A stretch of 26,658 nt of DNA from IMG/VR virus record IMGVR_UViG_3300036823_000075, positions 1 through 26,658 of that record, one strand, 5' to 3'. Each line of letters begins with the position of its first letter. Within the stretch, counting starts at the first letter, position 1. The stretch comes from a virus. Under the pieces are notes generated by a model. It saw nothing but the letters and a program-made list of their open reading frames with translations. It was not told the DNA's origin and did not search any database. The position numbers and the translations under genes were made by a program. Shown here piece after piece: positions 15,262 through 22,085 of the stretch.

Positions 15262-16290
15262 TCACGGGTATACCTGCCCGGTGACCTGCTTCACCACGGC
15301 TCCTGGCCCGGTCGCCACCCCAAGGCCTGTGGCGTACACCGATATCCACGGGCTGGCACTGGACCCCACAGCGAGATAGCTGCCGGACGGCGACCACGCG
15401 GCCCCACGCACGGCAGCGGTTGGCAGGCTGGCTGGGTCGGCGATCTTGGTCAGAGTGGTGCCGTCGAACGCGTAAGCCGACACCCAGGGGCTGGCGTTCG
15501 ACCCGACGGCAAGATAGTTGCCTGACGGTGACCACGTCGCCGCGTACCCGGTCCCGCTGGGCTTGGTGGCCGGATCAGCCAGTTTCGTCAGCGTGGTGCC
15601 GTCGAACCCGTACACCGACATCCACGGGCTGGCGCCAGAGCCAAGAGCAAGATAGTTGCCGGACGGCGACCACGCCACCGACTGCCCGTTGCCATTGGGC
15701 AGGGTGGCGGGGTTGGCCAATTTCGTCAGCGTGGTGCCGTCGAACCCGTACACCAGCATGTACGGGGTGGCGTTGACTGGCAGAGCCAAATAGTTGCCCG
15801 ACGGTGACCACGCCACCGATGCGACGGAGGCGGTGGGCAAAGTGGCCGGGTTGGCCAATTTCGTCAGCGTGGTGCCGTCGAACCCGTACACCGACATCCA
15901 TGGACTGGCGTTCCAACCGAATGCGAGGTAGTTGCCCGACGGCGACCACGATGGCATGTACACGGCGGCAGTGGGGGGGGTGGCCGGGTTCGCCAGTTTC
16001 GTCAGCGTGGTGCCGTCGAACCCGTACACCAGCAGGTACGGGCTGGCTCCGGACCCCACCGCGAGGTAGTTACCGGACGGCGACCATGCCACTCCGTTCC
16101 CGGTGCCGGAGGGCAGGGTTACGGGGTTGGCGATCTTGGTGAGGGTGCTGCCATTGAACGCGTACACCGCCACGTACGGGGCAGCACTGAAGGCAACGGC
16201 GAGATGATTACCCGACGGTGACCACGCCACCCCGCTCCCAGTGCCGGTGGGCAAACCACTGTCAGGAAACAGAGAGTTGATGTCAGGCAC
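15262..16290 (-). CDS. seven-bladed WD40/TolB-like beta-propeller protein, copy A, 342 aa
   Basis: GTG at 16288-16290, with GGAG from the end of the fibre gene 9 bases upstream. After a short head (SLFPDSGLP) come seven repeats of exactly 46 residues (138 bases), each with AWSPSGNYLAV, then VYGFDGTTLTKLANP and ATLPT; the seventh breaks off into a different tail (VVKQVTGQVYP). AWSPSG-x-x-LAV is the outer-strand signature of WD40 and TolB-type propeller blades, and seven units would close one ring, the N-terminal FPDSGLP completing the last blade. No membrane span or signal peptide is present. Blades differ mostly at the residues around the blade junction and near the SPW motif. A likely role is receptor or glycan binding on the virion surface, inferred from its place after the fibre. 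It is paralogous to the next gene. Confidence 0.82.
   Translation of the reverse strand: MPDINSLFPDSGLPTGTGSGVAWSPSGNHLAVAFSAAPYVAVYAFNGSTLTKIANPVTLPSGTGNGVAWSPSGNYLAVGSGASPYLLVYGFDGTTLTKLANPATPPTAAVYMPSWSPSGNYLAFGWNASPWMSVYGFDGTTLTKLANPATLPTASVASVAWSPSGNYLALPVNATPYMLVYGFDGTTLTKLANPATLPNGNGQSVAWSPSGNYLALGSGASPWMSVYGFDGTTLTKLADPATKPSGTGYAATWSPSGNYLAVGSNASPWVSAYAFDGTTLTKIADPASLPTAAVRGAAWSPSGSYLAVGSSASPWISVYATGLGVATGPGAVVKQVTGQVYP
15320..16239 (-). repeat. seven 138-bp tandem repeats, propeller copy A
   Basis: Period exactly 138 bases (46 codons). The most constant part in plus-strand reading is the stretch around GACGG(C/T)GACCACG, which encodes WSPSG on the minus strand. Six full units and a seventh with a diverged end. 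The high DNA similarity between units would allow slipping and recombination. Confidence 0.85.
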
Positions 16291-16295
16291 GGGCG

Positions 16296-19244
16296 TTACT
16301 CCGTCGCCACGTAGACGAGGGTCACCGTGACCGCCGTCGCGCCGGTCGGGGTGACCACGATAGGGATCGCCGTCGTCGGCACCGTCTCCATCGAGTAGCC
16401 GGACGGAACGGGCGACAGCTTTTGCAGGGTGCTGCCCACCGTCAGGTATTCCAGCACCAGCCCCGAATTGTCGGGTACCGCCGTGGTGATGGCCCGGGAC
16501 GTGTCGGCGCTCGCACTGGCCGCGTCGGTGTAAACGCGGACCCGGGCCGCCGCCGAGGTCGTCAATGCCAGCAGCCGGTAGCCGGTAGCCATCGTGATGG
16601 TGCCGCTGTAGTTGGTTCCGGCGACCGCACCCGAGGTGGTGTAGGTGGCGGTGGCTCGAACCGGACTACTACCGCCGCTGACGCCAGACACCGCCGTGGT
16701 GACGAACTGCGTGGTCGCCAACTGGGTGGTGTTGGTACCTGCTGTCGCGGTTGGTGCGGAAGGAATTCCGGTGAACGTCGAGGTGCCCGTGACCGTGAGG
16801 TTGGTGCCGACGATCAGGGAATCGTCCGTCTTGAGCGTGTCGGCAGCAGATCGGTACAGGTTGGTGTCCTGTGTAACCGTTCCTGGACCCCAGCCGACTT
16901 TGCCGTCCGCGCCAACGTTCACCCGGCCGAACGAGTCACCATTGACCGCACCACTCAGCAGAGACGTGCCGACCGCCGACAGCGTGGCGGCGATCCCGCC
17001 GGTCATCGTGTCACCGGCCTTGGCGACCTTCAACGCGTCCGCCGCCGCCTGCGCGGTGGAGACCGGCTTCGCCGTGTCGGCGGTGTTGTCGACGTTGGAC
17101 AGTCCGACGTGTGCTTTCGTCAGGCCGGTCGGAGTGCCCGTGAAGGCCGGGGACGCCAGCGGGGCTTTCAGGTCCAAGGCGGCCTGAGCAGCGGTGGAGA
17201 CCGGCTTGGCGGCGTCCGTGGTGTTGTTGACATTGGCCAAACCCACGTCAGCGGAGGTCAGGACAACTACACCCTGCCGCCCTGCAACTGAGGTGACCAG
17301 GTTCGTCGCCGGATCCCCAGCGGGGCCAGTCGCGCCGGTCGCACCCGTGGAGCCCGTTGCCCCGGTGGCGCCAACCGGAACGGTGAAGTTGAAGACGGCA
17401 GCGCTGCTGGATCCCGAGTTGGTGACCGCCGCGTTGCTACCGGGTGCACCGCTGGTCGTTGTACCGATTGCGATCGTGGCTGCGGTGCCCGTCGTGCCCG
17501 TTGTGCCCGTGGCGCCGGTGGCGCCGGTGGCCCCGTCTGCCCCCTTGGCGGCGAACAGCGTCCAGTTCGTGGTGTCGGTGGCCGGGTTAGTCGTTCCGGA
17601 GGCCGAGTTGACGGTCAGCAGGTAGACCTGGCCGCTGTAGGTGACCAGGTCGTTCTTGTAATACTGGGTGCCCGATACCCAGGCGCCCCGGAAGTTGTGA
17701 CCGGCGGCTTGGGTCTCGTAGATCGTGTTCGAACTGGCCGACGGGACTGCGGTTCCGCTGTAGGCGATCAGGAGCCGGTAGGTGCTGCCGCCGTAGGTGA
17801 CGACGTCGTTCACGGCGTAGCTGGTGCCCGAGACCCAGGCCCCCCGGAAGTTGAGGCCGGTGCCGTTCGTGCCAGCTGCACCCGTGGCTCCGGTGTCGCC
17901 CTTGGGAACGGTGAAGTTGAAGACGGCTGCGCTGCTGGATCCCGAGTTGCTAACCGCTGCGTTCGACCCGGCCGCGCCGGTGGTGGTGGTGCCGACCGCC
18001 ACAGAGGCGGCCGTCCCGGCCGTGCCGGTTGCTCCGGTGGCACCTGCCGCGCCCTGCGGCACGGTGAAGTTGAGGACAGCGGCTGAGTTGCTACCGCTGT
18101 TGGTGACAGCCGCGTTGCTGCCTGCCGCCCCGGTGGTGGTCGTGCCCACGGCGACACTGGCAGCTGTTCCCGCAGCACCCGTGGAGCCGGTTGCTCCCGT
18201 AGCCCCGGTCGTACCCGCAGCACCCTGAGGAACGGTGAAGTTGAGGACGGCGGCGGAACTGCTGCCGGAATTGGTGACCGACGCGTTGCTTCCGGCGGCG
18301 CCGGTGGTGGTCGTTCCCACGGCCACGGTGGCAGCCGTACCAGTCGCTCCGGCGGATCCCGTAGCGCCGGTCGCACCAGCGGTTCCGGCCGGGCCGGTGG
18401 GACCAGTCGGTCCCGTAGCTCCAGCGGTCCCGGCGGAACCGACAGCTCCCGGGTCCCCCTTGGAGACCAGCAGACTCCAGCTTGCGGAGGCTTCCGGGTC
18501 GTCCCCGGTCGAGTTCGGCAGGACGGCGATGAACGCAGACCCGTTCCAGGTGACCACATCGCCGACCCCGTAGGTGGCGACGGCGCTGTAGGTGCCCCGA
18601 GGCGTCATCCCGACCGGGCCTCTAGCCCCGTCGTCACCGGCCAGCGCGAGGACCGACCAGTTGATGTCGTCGCCGGGCAGCGGCTCCACACCGACGTTGT
18701 CCTGCACCGCGAAGAACGTAGAACCGTCGTGGGTGACGATCGCCCCGGCCGGGTAGCTGCTACCCACCAACCAGGCCCCGAGGTAGGAGTCGGCCAGCTC
18801 CCACGCCGGGAAGGTGAAGTCGAAGACCGCGTCGTTGTTCGTGCCGCTGTTGCTGATGGCCAGGACGGCGCCCAATCCGCCGTTGGTGACGGTGCCGACG
18901 GTGACGGTCGCCGCATCCCCCTGGTCACCGTGCAGGACCAGCAGCCCCCAGTGGCTGTTGGAGGCGTCTGTGGCCGGGGCAACGCCGGTACTCGCCAGGA
19001 GCGCGACGAAGCCGTTCCCCTCGTACTGCACGACGTCGCCGATCGCGTAGGCGACCGAGACGCTCCAGTACCCCCGGTAGGAGATACCCGGTCCGCCAGT
19101 GCCACCGCCGCCGCCTCCGGCTTCCAGGGCGGCGAGTCGGACGGCGAGGGCAGAGTCCGCCGCGTCCACATAGCCCTTACGGACGGCCTGAACCGTGGTA
19201 CTCGCCGCCGGAATGTCCAGGGGGTTACCGAGAAACTTGGGCAT
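16296..19244 (-). CDS. mosaic collagen-like fibre with carbohydrate-binding-like modules, 982 aa
   Basis: ATG at 19242-19244, AAGGAGG 11 bases upstream. Order: N-terminal attachment segment (LDIPAAS, VRKGYVDAAD), a short coiled coil and poly-Gly hinge (43-52); three modules like family 5/12 carbohydrate-binding domains at about 56-105, 154-203 and 215-261, each with an aromatic, Y-x-x-GDVV-x-x-x-G and a closing W; collagen-like Gly-X-Y stretches (GATGATG, GPTGPTGPAG) at about 264-303, 341-360, 398-411, 448-463, 568-587 and 624-643; four copies of a ~34-residue beta module (VAVGTTTTGAAGSN ... FTVP) between them, plus a diverged fifth near 113-146; two more W-x-x-x-x-x-Y modules at 466-512 and 518-565; then fibre repeats (VGLANVNNTTDAAKPVST, VGLSNVDNTADTAKPVST) and a beta-rich tip ending TLVYVATE. 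It is a predicted trimeric receptor-binding fibre, possibly binding cell-wall sugars. The last codons contain the ribosome binding site of the next gene. Confidence 0.85.
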   Translation of the reverse strand: MPKFLGNPLDIPAASTTVQAVRKGYVDAADSALAVRLAALEAGGGGGGTGGPGISYRGYWSVSVAYAIGDVVQYEGNGFVALLASTGVAPATDASNSHWGLLVLHGDQGDAATVTVGTVTNGGLGAVLAISNSGTNNDAVFDFTFPAWELADSYLGAWLVGSSYPAGAIVTHDGSTFFAVQDNVGVEPLPGDDINWSVLALAGDDGARGPVGMTPRGTYSAVATYGVGDVVTWNGSAFIAVLPNSTGDDPEASASWSLLVSKGDPGAVGSAGTAGATGPTGPTGPAGTAGATGATGSAGATGTAATVAVGTTTTGAAGSNASVTNSGSSSAAVLNFTVPQGAAGTTGATGATGSTGAAGTAASVAVGTTTTGAAGSNAAVTNSGSNSAAVLNFTVPQGAAGATGATGTAGTAASVAVGTTTTGAAGSNAAVSNSGSSSAAVFNFTVPKGDTGATGAAGTNGTGLNFRGAWVSGTSYAVNDVVTYGGSTYRLLIAYSGTAVPSASSNTIYETQAAGHNFRGAWVSGTQYYKNDLVTYSGQVYLLTVNSASGTTNPATDTTNWTLFAAKGADGATGATGATGTTGTTGTAATIAIGTTTSGAPGSNAAVTNSGSSSAAVFNFTVPVGATGATGSTGATGATGPAGDPATNLVTSVAGRQGVVVLTSADVGLANVNNTTDAAKPVSTAAQAALDLKAPLASPAFTGTPTGLTKAHVGLSNVDNTADTAKPVSTAQAAADALKVAKAGDTMTGGIAATLSAVGTSLLSGAVNGDSFGRVNVGADGKVGWGPGTVTQDTNLYRSAADTLKTDDSLIVGTNLTVTGTSTFTGIPSAPTATAGTNTTQLATTQFVTTAVSGVSGGSSPVRATATYTTSGAVAGTNYSGTITMATGYRLLALTTSAAARVRVYTDAASASADTSRAITTAVPDNSGLVLEYLTVGSTLQKLSPVPSGYSMETVPTTAIPIVVTPTGATAVTVTLVYVATE

Positions 19245-19285
19245 GAGCCGGGCGGCCTCCTTCCGGGATCAACTAAAAGTGCAAG

Positions 19286-20836
19286 TCAGCCGACGACAAC
19301 AACGCGGTACTGACCCGAAGTCGGGGCCTGACCGAAGTCGACGGTGACGGTATTGGCGTCGGTACGGGACACCTCGGCGTAGACCGTGTCGTACGGCGCG
19401 GCGGTCGCGAAGATCTGCACCTGCACGTCGCGGGTGTTCAGGCTGTGGGTGACCGCGATACTCGTCGCTGTGCCGTCGCCGATGGTTGCCGAGAACTTGC
19501 GCGGCATCACCGTCAGGTCAACGTGGACGCCGGTGGAGTCGACCACGATGCCCTGACCGGCAACCACCTCCAGACCGGCCGAGGTGACCCCGATGCCGCC
19601 GTTGGCGTCCAGCGTGGCCGAGATGCCGTTGCTGTCGACCGTGATGCCCATGTTCGACGACGGCTTGATCGCCAGGCCGGTCGCCGTACTGACCAGGCCA
19701 CCGGCCGGGTCGGTGTTGACGGCCAGGCCGTTGCTATCGACCGACAGGCCCTTGTTCGCGGCCAGGACCGCGCCGATGCCGGTGTTGTCGACGCTGATGC
19801 CGGAGTTCGGCTTGGCGACGGCGGCCACACCGTTGGTGTCGACCGTCAGACCGCCGGACGGGTTCGCGACCACCACTAGGCCGCTGCTGGACGCTGCCAG
19901 GCCGGACGAGGCGGGCAGCTTCGCCGCCACACCGGCTGCACCGACCTGAAGACCACCAGCCGGATCGGCGACCGCGACAACCCCGGTAGCGTCGACCGCC
20001 ACACCATTGCCTGGCGTGACCTGAAGGCCCGTCGCGTCGACCGAGAGGCCCTTGTTGGTGGCCAGGACGGTCTGTACGCCGGTCGCGTCGACCGCGAGAC
20101 CCGAGTTGGCCTTGATGACCACCGACGCGCCGTTGGCGTCGGTCATCAGACCACCGGCGGTCGTCGGCACGAACTTCAGACCCGAGGCGTCTACGGCCAG
20201 ACCCGAGTTCGACGCGATCTTCGCCGCGACGCCGTTCGTCCCGACCGCCACACCGCCGACCGGGTCGGCGACCACGCCGACGCCCGAAGCGACCGAGATG
20301 CCGCCGTTGGAGGCCGCGATCGCGGTGACCACGTGGTTGGTGATGTCGACCGAGCCGCTGCCCGTGTAGACCGGCGAGGTACCGGCGTTCAGCAGCGCCC
20401 AGTTCAAACTGGTGGTGCCGACCGTGATCGGTCCCGGGGTGATCAGGACGAACGTCTTGTTGCCGTTGGTCGTGCCCTCGGAGACGGTGACTGCCGCGCC
20501 TGGCTCGACCTCGGAGTCCTGGTCGGCGTCCGTCGCCCGGGTCAGGGCCGACGTGGCTCCATTGAAGACATAGATGCCGTTCTCAGCACCGTTGGTCTGC
20601 CCCATCAGCAGGATGCGGTTGCCGTTCGCCAGCGTGACGCTGTCGATCGTGGCACCCGGCGAACTCACGCTGACGTTGCTGGTCGCGGCCACCCGGACCG
20701 CGTTCTTCCAAACCAGACCCGTTGCGATGTTGTCGACGTACTGCTTGGTGACGGCGTCGCTGGAGAGAGCCGGAGCGCCGACATTCTGGATGCGGTTGTT
20801 GTTGAGATCAACAACATTGGTGAAGTTAATAGGCAT
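19286..20836 (-). CDS. fibre protein with triple-beta-spiral-like shaft, 516 aa
   Basis: ATG at 20834-20836 after AGGAGA (8-base spacing). Residues 1-45 (VVDLNNNRIQNVGAPALSSD, AVTKQYVDN) are the attachment motif typical of phage fibre N-termini. Residues 46-150 form a beta-rich domain (NGNRILLMGQ, ENGIYVFNG) also common in phage fibres. Residues ~178-440 hold about 16 repeats of 16-17 residues of the form (G/S)G(L/I/V)xVDxxG(L/V)xV, strongly like the shaft repeats of adenovirus fibre, which form a trimeric beta-spiral. Residues 445-516 are a tip domain (ATSIAVTHSLNTRDVQV ... GQYRVVVVG). The product is therefore expected to be a slender trimeric fibre. Its gene is close behind the capsid gene rather than after the tape measure, so it could be mounted on the head. 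Confidence 0.85.
   Translation of the reverse strand: MPINFTNVVDLNNNRIQNVGAPALSSDAVTKQYVDNIATGLVWKNAVRVAATSNVSVSSPGATIDSVTLANGNRILLMGQTNGAENGIYVFNGATSALTRATDADQDSEVEPGAAVTVSEGTTNGNKTFVLITPGPITVGTTSLNWALLNAGTSPVYTGSGSVDITNHVVTAIAASNGGISVASGVGVVADPVGGVAVGTNGVAAKIASNSGLAVDASGLKFVPTTAGGLMTDANGASVVIKANSGLAVDATGVQTVLATNKGLSVDATGLQVTPGNGVAVDATGVVAVADPAGGLQVGAAGVAAKLPASSGLAASSSGLVVVANPSGGLTVDTNGVAAVAKPNSGISVDNTGIGAVLAANKGLSVDSNGLAVNTDPAGGLVSTATGLAIKPSSNMGITVDSNGISATLDANGGIGVTSAGLEVVAGQGIVVDSTGVHVDLTVMPRKFSATIGDGTATSIAVTHSLNTRDVQVQIFATAAPYDTVYAEVSRTDANTVTVDFGQAPTSGQYRVVVVG
19517..20305 (-). repeat. about 16 coding repeats of 16-17 codons (fibre shaft)
   Basis: Tandem degenerate repeats encoding GGLxVDxxGVxA-type units, residues ~178-440 of the 516-aa fibre. 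Units such as SGLAVDASGLKFV, SGLAVDATGVQTV, KGLSVDATGLQVT and KGLSVDSNGLAVN are clearly related, and alternate units are more alike than neighbours, hinting that the array grew by copying larger blocks of several units. Confidence 0.8.
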
Positions 20837-20852
20837 CTCGGGCGTCTCCTGT

Positions 20853-21317
20853 TTAGGCCTTCAGGTAAGCCGTGCCGGTGTACGGGGCGGAATGCACAAT
20901 GAGAACGGTCTGATCACTCGGGTACTGGATCTCCCCGAACATGACCTGGCCGTTGTCGTCCAGAAGAAAGACGCTCGGAATCAAACCCAGGTGATGGTCG
21001 ATGACCCAAGTGGCCGCAGGAGTCGTCTGATGGTGCGTATATGACGCGACACCACCCGCCGCGACCTGGGCGATCTCCTCATGCAGCGAGGCCGCCTCGT
21101 CTTCCCACTGGTACTTGAACCCACGACCACCACCGGCAGCCGGATCGGACACGTCCAAGTCATCGCCATAAATCCGAGTCGTCGCACGAATGTCGTCCCG
21201 AGGCGCAGTGGTGATCAGCGGGAACGGTGCACGCGGTGACTTCTTTGGCTGGTGCCGACGGTTACGGTTCGAGAGCCGCTCGTCCAGCGGCTGCGAAGAA
21301 CTGTCGGTCCCAGGCAC
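20853..21317 (-). CDS. small virion protein with fibre-tip-like C-terminal domain, 154 aa
   Basis: The first usable start is GTG at 21315-21317, close behind AAAGGG. The N-terminal half is polar and probably flexible (basic RNRRHQPKKSPR, then a Gly-rich PAAGGGRGF). The C-terminal ~55 residues (ATWVIDHHLGLIPSVFLLDD, VMFGEIQYPSD, SAPYTGTAYLKA) follow the pattern THxLG-x-P-x-V...G-x-V...S-APxxGxAYL seen in small beta-sandwich domains at the ends of phage fibres. The 516-aa fibre next door ends with a related domain. It may be an adaptor or cap for the fibres. Homology to a particular family member is inferred from pattern only. Confidence 0.65.
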   Translation of the reverse strand: MPGTDSSSQPLDERLSNRNRRHQPKKSPRAPFPLITTAPRDDIRATTRIYGDDLDVSDPAAGGGRGFKYQWEDEAASLHEEIAQVAAGGVASYTHHQTTPAATWVIDHHLGLIPSVFLLDDNGQVMFGEIQYPSDQTVLIVHSAPYTGTAYLKA

Positions 21318-21351
21318 ACCCTTTACATCGGAAGGAGACTTCGACGCCGAC

Positions 21352-21900
21352 TTATTGATTCTGCCGGTTCAGCTGCGGTCCACCGGGATACAGCTTGTTG
21401 ACGCAAACCAGGAACTTGTCACCCTTGGGGTCGAGGTCCGCCGGGTTCGTCCGCGCACAGTAGATGACCGTCAGCTCGTACTGCTTCACCGTGTCGAGGA
21501 TCTTCGCCTGGTTAGCCGAATTGACCTGCCCACACACCCCGGTTGAGTTCACACAGTCCAGCAGCGTCTGGTTCGTCGTCTGCACAGCCCCGGCAATGTC
21601 CTTCGTCTGCTTTGCTGACTTCCGGGCAGCCGACAGGTTGAACGCATTGGTGACCGCCAACGCCAGCAAGACCACCATCGTCACCGCAACAAGGAAGGTG
21701 ACCAGCCGCATCTGATGCAGGTTCTTGTCCAACGCATCGACCTTCCGGTCACGAGCCTTCGTCTCGCTGCGGACGGTATCGACCAGGTCGGTCATGGTCC
21801 GGTTGGACGCCTCGTTCGCCGCGATCAGTTCGTTAATCGCCAATGAAGACCTCAGCTCCGAAGGGGTCTGCTCCTCAGGGTCAGGCACGGGTTGAGTCAC
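21352..21900 (-). CDS. single-span membrane protein with cysteine-containing C-terminal domain, 182 aa
   Basis: GTG start at 21898-21900 in a GTGA overlap with the upstream stop. Residues 1-62 are hydrophilic and probably helical (ELIAANEASNRTMTDLVDTV), residues 66-88 are a clear membrane span (LVTFLVAVTMVVLLALAVTNAF), and the C-terminal ~90 residues contain four cysteines (C116, C123, C148, C166) suited to disulfides outside the cytoplasm. With KARDRK before the span the likely topology is N-in/C-out, opposite to the 118-aa protein. A cysteine-paired outer domain would suit an envelope-exposed protein such as a superinfection-exclusion or lysis-timing factor, but nothing in the sequence identifies it. 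It lies between the capsid and fibre genes, a place normally reserved for virion proteins. Confidence 0.72.
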   Translation of the reverse strand: MTQPVPDPEEQTPSELRSSLAINELIAANEASNRTMTDLVDTVRSETKARDRKVDALDKNLHQMRLVTFLVAVTMVVLLALAVTNAFNLSAARKSAKQTKDIAGAVQTTNQTLLDCVNSTGVCGQVNSANQAKILDTVKQYELTVIYCARTNPADLDPKGDKFLVCVNKLYPGGPQLNRQNQ

Positions 21901-22085
21901 TTCTTCACATCCTTCAGCTCACTACGCAAGCGAGCAATAAGGTCAGCCTGCAAAGCAAGGATGCGTTTCTGCTCCTCAACCGCCTGCTGCAACTGCCACA
22001 GCGCATCATCAGAGTCATCCCGCTGGTCGTCGCTCATCTGCGGAATGCTCCTCAACAGTGCAATAAACGCCCGATCATCCACCAC
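21897..22085 (-). CDS. small coiled-coil protein, ~62 aa
   Basis: Preferred start is GTG at 22085, with GAGGA 7 bases upstream, overlapping the previous stop by 11 bases; a longer frame from 22145 would overlap the upstream gene by 71 bases. The product is hydrophilic, with an acidic DDQRDDSDD patch and then a helix with leucines spaced as in coiled coils (LWQLQQAVEEQKRILALQADLIARLRSELKD), ending KDVKK. Its TGA overlaps the next GTG in a GTGA, so the three small genes here are translationally coupled. Function unknown; it may partner the coiled-coil parts of the flanking membrane proteins. Confidence 0.6.
   Translation of the reverse strand: MVDDRAFIALLRSIPQMSDDQRDDSDDALWQLQQAVEEQKRILALQADLIARLRSELKDVKK

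Noticed and set aside
14230-16239. CRISPR-like or other non-coding tandem repeat
   Set aside because: The repeat unit is 138 bases, divisible by three, continuously coding, and there are no short identical repeats with unique spacers.
14170-16290. Recent capture of a eukaryotic WD40 gene
   Set aside because: AWSPSG blades also occur in bacterial TolB-like propellers, the blades were clearly amplified in place, and base composition matches the neighbours.
16422-20902. Plus-strand frames opposite the fibre genes with Val/Pro/Ala repeats (for example 17824-18228 and 20052-20369)
   Set aside because: They are the reverse reading of Gly-X-Y and GLxVD repeats; their repetitiveness comes from the fibres.
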